From positions 1 to 49,838 of the forward strand of contig JAGCXI010000026.1 in assembly GCA_017961365.1 (NCBI GenBank): a stretch of DNA of 49,838 nt, in the 5' to 3' direction. The DNA is from Clostridia bacterium (GTDB lineage: Bacteria; Bacillota; Clostridia; Christensenellales; CAG-1252). Below, piece after piece: positions 43,584 to 49,838 of this stretch (its first letter is position 1; each line of letters begins with the position of its first letter). The position numbers and the translations under genes were made by a program. Below the pieces are notes generated by a model. It ran no database searches, had not been told where the DNA came from, and saw nothing but the letters and a program-made list of their open reading frames with translations.

Positions 43584-46500
43584 ATGCGCGCGTTACATAC
43601 AAATAAAAAACATATTTTCTTATTGATCCCGCTATTGCTTTTGACGGCATTGCTCTTCGGCGTAGTGATCGCCCTTCCTTTTGCGCAAGCGGAGCCCGGT
43701 TCTTCCGGTTCTTTGTATATAACCGCCGATATCACCTTTAATGCCGATACCGAGCTTGGGATCTCGGTGAAAAATACGGGCGACGTCCTCCCCGATACTC
43801 TCGTTTATAAGGGCGGCGCGGCGTATGATTTCTCTTTCAGACTTTATGAGAAAACGGAGGCGGGTCATTGCTCGGAGAGCGCGGAAGACGGCGCGAAATT
43901 CGATCTTCTCTTTGACGGACAGTCCACTCCGCCCTCTGCCGTGGGCACGTATACGGCGCAAGTCGTGGCGAATCGCTGGGTGGTCGGCTATAAATACGCC
44001 TCGAAAGGGGAGGATGTCTCGGTGATTTCCGGCGTCGTGATCGGGGAGAAGACTTTCTCCATCGTTCCCGAGACGGTTTCTCTCGTTCTTCCCGCGCTGG
44101 ATGAGAAGACCTCCGTCGTTCGCACGGAAGGTTTGCGCGCGTCGGACGTTTCCGAAGGGCTCGCTGTTCTCGTCGGTTCCGCGGCGCTTTCCGCAGAAGA
44201 GTACGACGTCTCTTTTGAGACGGTGTCGGGCACGCCCGTTACGGCGAGCGATCTTCTTTCTGCGGGTGCATACCGCGTAAACGTTCTCATTCGGGATCAG
44301 GCGCATGGGCTCAGCGCGGCGCATGAGGCTGCGCTTTCTCTGACGGCGTTGCCGTCGAGTCGCACGCTCTCTCGCGAGTTCACGGTCGTGGAATCGACGA
44401 ATGAGTTCGCCTTGTCTCTGACATCCGTTTATGAAAATGACGCTTCGTCGGATGCGGAGGTGTATCTCGCTACGTCGCTCGGCGCGGCGTCTTATACGAC
44501 GTCCGTCTTGAAAGTCGCGGATCCTTCCGCGCAGATGAAAGTGTATAATGTCTTTGCCGCCACAGCGGGTTCCGCCCCCGATCGATATAAGGCGTTTTCC
44601 GCGGGCAGTTATCTTTATCGCGTTACCTTTACGACGAGTTACGATCCTCTCGGTGTGAAAAGCGGAGACGTCATCGATCTGCCTTTTACGGTGCGCCCCA
44701 TTCCTTATGTCGTTAAGTACAGAGTGAATCAGAATGTCAGTGATTTCCTCGATTATTTGGTCATCAATACCGATTCCACCGAGTCCGTCTCGCTGGAGCC
44801 TTATTTCTATGACGCGGAAAGCGGCGCGCCGATCTCCGATTTCAGTAATAATCAAAGCTCGAAATACGAGATCGATTATTTTGAGTACGTCGTTTCTTCC
44901 GGCACGTGGAATCCGACGGCAGATCCCGCTTTGCCCGGGCGCTATAAAGCGGTGGTTCGCCTCAAATCGGGCGAAGTCAATAAAGTCATTTTGGGCGATT
45001 ATACGATCTCCGCGGGCGACACCGTCGACGAGAAAGAATTCCAGATCATTGCGAATGAAAAGCTCACCGTGAGCGCAGCCGATGAGGGCAAGTGTTATTA
45101 TACGGGTGAGCCGCTTCCTCCGACGCTTGATTTCAAGCCCGGCGTGAGTAATTTCGACGTGACCTCGTTGGAAGGGAAATATTCCTTGTCCTATGACGGG
45201 CTCCTTTCCACCCCGAAAGACGTCGGCGCGTATTGCTACACCGTGACCTTTACGGAAGACGTCGAGGCGCTTAACGTCCATGTGGGCGATACCTATCGCG
45301 GGACGTACCGCATCGTCTATGAAACGCTTGGCGTCACGTATGCGGAAGGGGAGGTCTCTTTTACGCATAACGGCGCGGCGTTCGGCGAGCTCGACGCGCT
45401 GCAAAAAGATGTAGATTACACGTTGACCTATTATCTCTGCACGGACGAAGGCGTGCTTTTGCATAAGCTTTCGAGCGCCACGGAGCCCACGGCGGACGGT
45501 TTATACGCCGTTGTCGTAAAGTTTACTTCTTCCGTGAATGAAAATGCGGTTTGTAAAGTTTGCAACGTCAAGAAGGATGACGTCGCGATTTTCCGCTTCG
45601 AGAATAAGACGAGCGCCGCGAGCATTCGTCCTTTTGACGTTTCTTTTGAATATGACGGCGGCGTGAAGATCCCGTCGATCGCTTTTAAATCCATGAGCGG
45701 AGGCGATCTTTCGCTGGCGGAATACGTCGATTATACGGTGACCTATTTTAAGGAGACTACGGTAGGAAATGTCTCCGTATATCAAGCCTGCGGATATCCG
45801 ATGCTTGCGGGGAAATATAAGAGAGTCGTTACCTTCTTGAAGACGGACGAGGCGAAAGGAATCGTCCGCGGCACGTTCAAGGCGCAGGCTTTCACCGTCG
45901 CAGCGCAAGGGATCACCGTTGTTCGCACGGATGCGGGCGGTTTTGTCTATGACGGAGAAGAGAAAGCCGTTACGGTCGAGCTCCGCGTGACGAAGACGGA
46001 TAAGCCTTTTGTCGGCGAGCAGAATGTGGATTACAGCGTTTTGTATAATGCCACCCCCGTGGAAGTCGATTCCGATCCGCTCACGCCGGACGTCATCGAT
46101 CCTTATACCGCCACGGTTTCGATCGGCAAGGCAGGGAGCTATGCGCTTACGGGCGCCACGATCGTTTTCGAGATCGCACCTTTGCGTTTGACCGCCGTCT
46201 TTACGACGCCGACGGGCGCCGACGCGATGTATTCGGGCGAGATCATCAAGCCGACGAGTTTCGAATACAGAGTGGAGAACGGCGAGAAATACAGAGACGA
46301 GCTTTATACGGCTGAGAGTTTGAAGACGGCTTCGGAGAATAAGCTGAATATCGCGGAGTCCGCTCCGGCGTATTCGCCCGAAGACCCGCGAGAGCCCGGC
46401 TGGTATGACTGCACGGTGACGATCGGGAATAAAAACGTCTTCTTCGGATATGATGAGGAGTCCGCTCCCATCCGTTCCGCGACTTGTACGTATCGTATCA

Positions 46501-49500
46501 CGCCTTGCGAGGTAGACGTGGTCTTCCACTTTACGGGGAATTCCGCCACGCCTTATTATACGGGCGAGCAGACGGGCGTCACGCAGGTGGAGTTTTATGC
46601 GAAGAATAAAACGACGCCGCTTTCGCTTTGGGCGTTGGGCACGGATTATACCATCACTTATTATTCTTGCAGCTACGACGGAAAAAAAGATCATGAGTAC
46701 GAGTCCGCGGAAGCTCCCGTGAAATTGGGGTATTATTTTGCCCGTTTGACTTTCAAAGAAGGCTTTGCGGCAGACGCTCGTTATACCCTCGTGAATGGTT
46801 ATGACGAGAATAATGCGCCGCTGTCGAATGTGAAGGCGGGCGCTTATGTCGACGGACGTTATCGCATCATTCCGCAAACGGAGCTTTCCGCGAGCGCCGA
46901 AGTCTTGAATGAGTACGTGGGGAATGATCTTTATAAGTTCGTCGAGATCTCTTATGTCAGCAATGGGTATTTCAAAGTGGATTCCTTGGCGACGAAATCC
47001 GTCTCCGTTTCCTATAATGACGGTGAATCGGTGTCGGCGGCTCCCTTCGAGGCGCGCGACGACGGCATAAAAGTCTTGCAGAGCGATCCCGGTGAATATA
47101 CCGTCACCTATACTTTCAAAAGGAATACGGGATATCGGATCACATCCACGGCGGGCGGCGTTCTCAGCGCGGCGAACGATATCTATATTTCGGAAGACGA
47201 CACCCTCTCTTATACCTATGTTTTCGTTGCGCAGAAGTCGCTCACCATTGATTGGGGCTTCGCGGATGAGGTGTATTATGACGGCGAGCCGAAGGCGTCT
47301 GCGCCCCTCTTCGAGGCTGAGCAGTCCTCGGGCGTCTTCGCTTATGTGAATCTCCAAGAGAGGTCTCATTATCTCATCTATTATTATTCTGTGAAGCAGG
47401 AAGGCGAGAGTAAGGTCTATACCAAGCTTCTTTCCGCGCCGACGGACCCCGGCGATTATGTAGCGGAGTTCGTTTTGCAAGGAGATTTCCCCGCCTATAC
47501 GTACGGCGGCACCGTGCTTCGTCAAGGGAATTTCACTTTGAAAGAGACGGCGGGAGAGGCTGCGACGGCGCCTTCTTATCCCTATACGATCCGAAAAGCC
47601 GAATTGAAAGTCGAGGGCGTATCCGTCGCGGATAAGTATTTCGACGGGACGACGAAAGCGACTCTTTCGGGCAATATCGTTTTGCGCGAAACGGGGAAGG
47701 GAAAGATCGTTTCGGAGCCTGTCTTTACGGGCGTGCTTAAAGGCGCCTTCGAGAGCAAGTTTCCCGCGGCGCAGGTTGCGATCGAGCTGCAGAAGAGCGC
47801 GGAGGGCTTCTTTGCGCTTTCCGCCGCTTCGGCAAAATATTATGTCGTTCTGTTCCCCGAGCTTTCCGCGCGTATCGCGCGCGCAGTCGTCACGGTCACG
47901 CCCATGCAGACGTCGAGCCAATATGATTTTGCCAAGGTGGATAATTACATCCATTACGAAGTGTCCCTTGCGGATGAAACCGTCCTTACGAAATTATCCC
48001 TGACAAAGGAAGATCTTTTGACGGGTGAGCTTTATCGTCAGAGCGGCATTTCCGTCGGCGAATATGATATCTATAGCGATCGTCTCGCTTTTTCGGAAGT
48101 GACTTTGCCGAGCGAATACAAAGACGAAGGAAAGACACTGTCCGATCTCTTTGAGCAGGTCATCGTCGCCAAGAAATATCGCATTTTGCCGCGCGCCGTC
48201 ACCCTTCAGATCCCTTCTTATGAGAAGGCGTACGGTGAAGAGGAACCCGAATATGCGGTGAGTGATCTTGAAGTAAAGAAAGGCTCCTTCTTGGACGGCG
48301 ACGAGCTCATCACCATTCTTGAGCGCACCAAACAAGGGGAGAATGTCGGGAATAATTATTGGGTCGAAAGCGTCGGCGATCTCCGCATTTTGAATGCTTC
48401 GGGCGGTGACGTTACGGCAAATTATTCCGTAACGATCCTTCGAGGCTCTCTGACGATATTGCGCAAGAAGATCAAGATCGCGCCCCCTTCGCAGAATCCC
48501 ACTTATCTCCAAGGCTTCGATCCGAACAATATCGGCGTTTTGGATATGGATCACGACGGGACAAACGTTACGAAAGATTACGTGACAGAGCCCAAAGGGG
48601 ATAGGATCGCGGGCAAGCTTTCTTATAAGCCGACGGATGATCCCGATGTTTTTATGATTACGATCGGCACGGTGCGTATCGTAAATAAGGACGGGAAGGA
48701 CGTCAGCTCGAATTATGACATCACCTTCGCCGATGATCGCACGTATACGATCGCTTCTCAGACGATCAAAGTCAAGATCAAGAGCGACGCCACGCTTGAG
48801 AAGTATTACGGCGATCCCGATCCGATCATCGCTTTCACCCTGGAGGATGAAGAAAGCCTTGGGAGGCTGACCCTCGCTGCCTCTTCTTCCGTCGGACGCG
48901 TCGAAGGGGATGACGTCGGCTTTTATTATCTCTATACCGATAATACCGCTTCTTCCTTCAAGGTGATGGACGCGAGCGAGGACGTCTCGAGATACTTCAC
49001 CGTTGAGGTGACGAATCTTGAGTACGGCGCAAAGACGTTTGAGATTAAAGCGCGCCCCATCATCGTCTTGATCGAGGATGCCACCTTTGAGAATACGGGG
49101 ATGGATATCCGCCCCGTCGTCCGATATTTGAATGAGGCGAGCGGAGATCGGCTTTCCGCCACCCTTCTTTCCAAGTTGAAAGTGCATTACGCCGCGCCGA
49201 GCGGGTTTGAGTATCAGAAGGGCGAGAATGTCGTTACGCCCGTCATCGTAGGCGAGTTGAGTGAAGATCCGAATTTCAGTATTACGATGCGCGCAGGCAA
49301 GATCACGTATGTTTATCTGCAAGATGTGGTGACTGCCACGCCTGTTGCGGAGGATGACGAGGTCTATCAAGAGCATAAATACATGCTAGCGGGCATTATG
49401 CTTTATAAGCCCGTATGCTTCTATAAGCTCAATACGGGGAATGGAGAACAGCCCTCGGAGGCGGTGGAGATTTCTTTGCCCATCGACGGAGAGTTCAAAG

Positions 49501-49838
49501 GCTCGGGTTATGTCGCCGTTGCGTTATATGCGGATGGCTCCCCGAAGGCTTTCTCCCTCACGCAGGCGGGGCGCACGCTTGTCTATACGGATGAAAACGT
49601 TTATTATGTCGCGATTGCGGAAGTGCAGGAATGGTTCTATATCATTCTCGGTGTGATCCTCGTGCTCGCGGGCGTCTTGATCTTTGTCATCGTGTATTTC
49701 TCGGTCAAACTTGCGAGAAAATTCCAGACGCCGGAGAAGCTGGCGGCGAAAGCGGCGGCAAAAGAAGCGCGCGACGCGGAAAAGGCGAAGAAGAGAGCGG
49801 AGACGAAAGGAAAGAAGGCAATGCCTGCCACCGAGCCG
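43584..49838 (+). CDS. Giant secreted MBG/YDG-repeat surface protein with C-terminal membrane anchor, 3' end outside the window
   Basis: 2085 codons are visible and the frame is still open at the window edge. The protein starts with a basic N-terminus and hydrophobic core ending 'FAQA', a typical signal peptidase I site near residue 37. Most of the chain consists of beta-sandwich-like repeats with '(Y/F)DG..K' or 'Y.G' openings, 'DYTVTYY' mid strands and 'Y.I....(I/V)' ends, as in MBG and YDG repeats of bacterial surface proteins. A transmembrane helix lies at about 2017-2040, followed by a Lys/Ala/Glu-rich basic cytoplasmic tail, so it is anchored C-terminally without LPXTG. The start has AGGAG and a plausible promoter. 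It is probably an adhesin or cell-surface stalk; the ligand is unknown. Confidence 0.88.
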   Translation, partial: MRALHTNKKHIFLLIPLLLLTALLFGVVIALPFAQAEPGSSGSLYITADITFNADTELGISVKNTGDVLPDTLVYKGGAAYDFSFRLYEKTEAGHCSESAEDGAKFDLLFDGQSTPPSAVGTYTAQVVANRWVVGYKYASKGEDVSVISGVVIGEKTFSIVPETVSLVLPALDEKTSVVRTEGLRASDVSEGLAVLVGSAALSAEEYDVSFETVSGTPVTASDLLSAGAYRVNVLIRDQAHGLSAAHEAALSLTALPSSRTLSREFTVVESTNEFALSLTSVYENDASSDAEVYLATSLGAASYTTSVLKVADPSAQMKVYNVFAATAGSAPDRYKAFSAGSYLYRVTFTTSYDPLGVKSGDVIDLPFTVRPIPYVVKYRVNQNVSDFLDYLVINTDSTESVSLEPYFYDAESGAPISDFSNNQSSKYEIDYFEYVVSSGTWNPTADPALPGRYKAVVRLKSGEVNKVILGDYTISAGDTVDEKEFQIIANEKLTVSAADEGKCYYTGEPLPPTLDFKPGVSNFDVTSLEGKYSLSYDGLLSTPKDVGAYCYTVTFTEDVEALNVHVGDTYRGTYRIVYETLGVTYAEGEVSFTHNGAAFGELDALQKDVDYTLTYYLCTDEGVLLHKLSSATEPTADGLYAVVVKFTSSVNENAVCKVCNVKKDDVAIFRFENKTSAASIRPFDVSFEYDGGVKIPSIAFKSMSGGDLSLAEYVDYTVTYFKETTVGNVSVYQACGYPMLAGKYKRVVTFLKTDEAKGIVRGTFKAQAFTVAAQGITVVRTDAGGFVYDGEEKAVTVELRVTKTDKPFVGEQNVDYSVLYNATPVEVDSDPLTPDVIDPYTATVSIGKAGSYALTGATIVFEIAPLRLTAVFTTPTGADAMYSGEIIKPTSFEYRVENGEKYRDELYTAESLKTASENKLNIAESAPAYSPEDPREPGWYDCTVTIGNKNVFFGYDEESAPIRSATCTYRITPCEVDVVFHFTGNSATPYYTGEQTGVTQVEFYAKNKTTPLSLWALGTDYTITYYSCSYDGKKDHEYESAEAPVKLGYYFARLTFKEGFAADARYTLVNGYDENNAPLSNVKAGAYVDGRYRIIPQTELSASAEVLNEYVGNDLYKFVEISYVSNGYFKVDSLATKSVSVSYNDGESVSAAPFEARDDGIKVLQSDPGEYTVTYTFKRNTGYRITSTAGGVLSAANDIYISEDDTLSYTYVFVAQKSLTIDWGFADEVYYDGEPKASAPLFEAEQSSGVFAYVNLQERSHYLIYYYSVKQEGESKVYTKLLSAPTDPGDYVAEFVLQGDFPAYTYGGTVLRQGNFTLKETAGEAATAPSYPYTIRKAELKVEGVSVADKYFDGTTKATLSGNIVLRETGKGKIVSEPVFTGVLKGAFESKFPAAQVAIELQKSAEGFFALSAASAKYYVVLFPELSARIARAVVTVTPMQTSSQYDFAKVDNYIHYEVSLADETVLTKLSLTKEDLLTGELYRQSGISVGEYDIYSDRLAFSEVTLPSEYKDEGKTLSDLFEQVIVAKKYRILPRAVTLQIPSYEKAYGEEEPEYAVSDLEVKKGSFLDGDELITILERTKQGENVGNNYWVESVGDLRILNASGGDVTANYSVTILRGSLTILRKKIKIAPPSQNPTYLQGFDPNNIGVLDMDHDGTNVTKDYVTEPKGDRIAGKLSYKPTDDPDVFMITIGTVRIVNKDGKDVSSNYDITFADDRTYTIASQTIKVKIKSDATLEKYYGDPDPIIAFTLEDEESLGRLTLAASSSVGRVEGDDVGFYYLYTDNTASSFKVMDASEDVSRYFTVEVTNLEYGAKTFEIKARPIIVLIEDATFENTGMDIRPVVRYLNEASGDRLSATLLSKLKVHYAAPSGFEYQKGENVVTPVIVGELSEDPNFSITMRAGKITYVYLQDVVTATPVAEDDEVYQEHKYMLAGIMLYKPVCFYKLNTGNGEQPSEAVEISLPIDGEFKGSGYVAVALYADGSPKAFSLTQAGRTLVYTDENVYYVAIAEVQEWFYIILGVILVLAGVLIFVIVYFSVKLARKFQTPEKLAAKAAAKEARDAEKAKKRAETKGKKAMPATEP
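45070..49080 (+). repeat. MBG/YDG-like domain repeats
   Basis: About ten tandem divergent domains of roughly 100-170 residues. Openings are visible as 'YYTGEPL', 'EYDGGVK', 'VYDGEEK', 'MYSGEII', 'YYTGEQT', 'YYDGEPK', 'YFDGTTK', 'YGEEEPEY' and 'YYGDPDP'. The last three to four units, from about 48200, match the classical MBG_2 pattern with 'Y.V.i..g.LtI'. Confidence 0.7.

Noticed and set aside
43632-47954. Long minus-strand frames opposite the MBG protein
   Set aside because: The + strand has a promoter, ribosome binding site, signal peptide, repeats and transmembrane helix in one uninterrupted frame; the minus frames have none of these.

Overview
The window looks like a chromosomal segment from an uncultured Gram-positive Clostridia-type bacterium (Bacillota). 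The reasons are strong AGGAGG-type ribosome binding sites, housekeeping-type promoters, a lipoprotein with a Ser-rich linker, a split two-subunit transketolase, BspA-like LRR_5 surface proteins, and a type IV pilus set without the outer-membrane parts (no PilQ or PilP seen). The order or genus cannot be fixed from the sequence alone. Coding density is very high: no gene-free stretch exceeds about 140 bases, and no tRNA, rRNA, CRISPR array or insertion sequence was seen.

Layout. (1) 1-18120: the 3' part of a giant LRR_5 (BspA-like) protein, at least 6039 residues, whose start lies outside the window. (2) 18162-32671: a tightly packed, same-strand type IV pilus operon in the order pilC-like, pilM-like, pilN-like, pilO-like, a 2825-residue protein with a prepilin N-terminus fused to a long bactofilin-like beta-helical repeat region, two small prepilins, and a prepilin peptidase. 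(3) 32802-34475: pilB-like assembly ATPase under its own strong promoter. (4) 34552-35640: two divergent prepilin genes separated by 84 bp; the promoters share a perfect palindrome and appear to start transcription at or next to the start codons (leaderless mRNAs). (5) 35653-39833: a secreted transglutaminase-like lipoprotein and an overlapping protein with a probable beta-sandwich plus alpha-helical toroid architecture. (6) 39863-41698: split transketolase with its own promoter and terminator. (7) 41804-43515: an HSL-type esterase and an unrecognised membrane-anchored protein with overlapping ends. (8) 43584-49838: a second giant surface protein, with signal peptide, MBG/YDG-like repeats, a transmembrane segment and a basic tail, running off the 3' edge.

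How the genes fit together. PilB powers assembly on the PilC platform. PilM/N/O form the inner alignment complex. PilD processes five prepilin-like proteins: four ordinary ones and the giant one. The giant pilin lacks the usual Glu at +5, as PilX/GspK-type tip pilins do, so the best guess is a very large tip-located or cell-anchored adhesin carried by a monoderm type IV pilus. The preceding giant LRR gene is only 41 bp upstream of pilC with no visible terminator, so it may be co-expressed. No PilT retraction ATPase is present in the window. This combination of a pilus machine, a pilin-anchored giant beta-helix and giant LRR and MBG surface proteins is the most unusual aspect of the locus.
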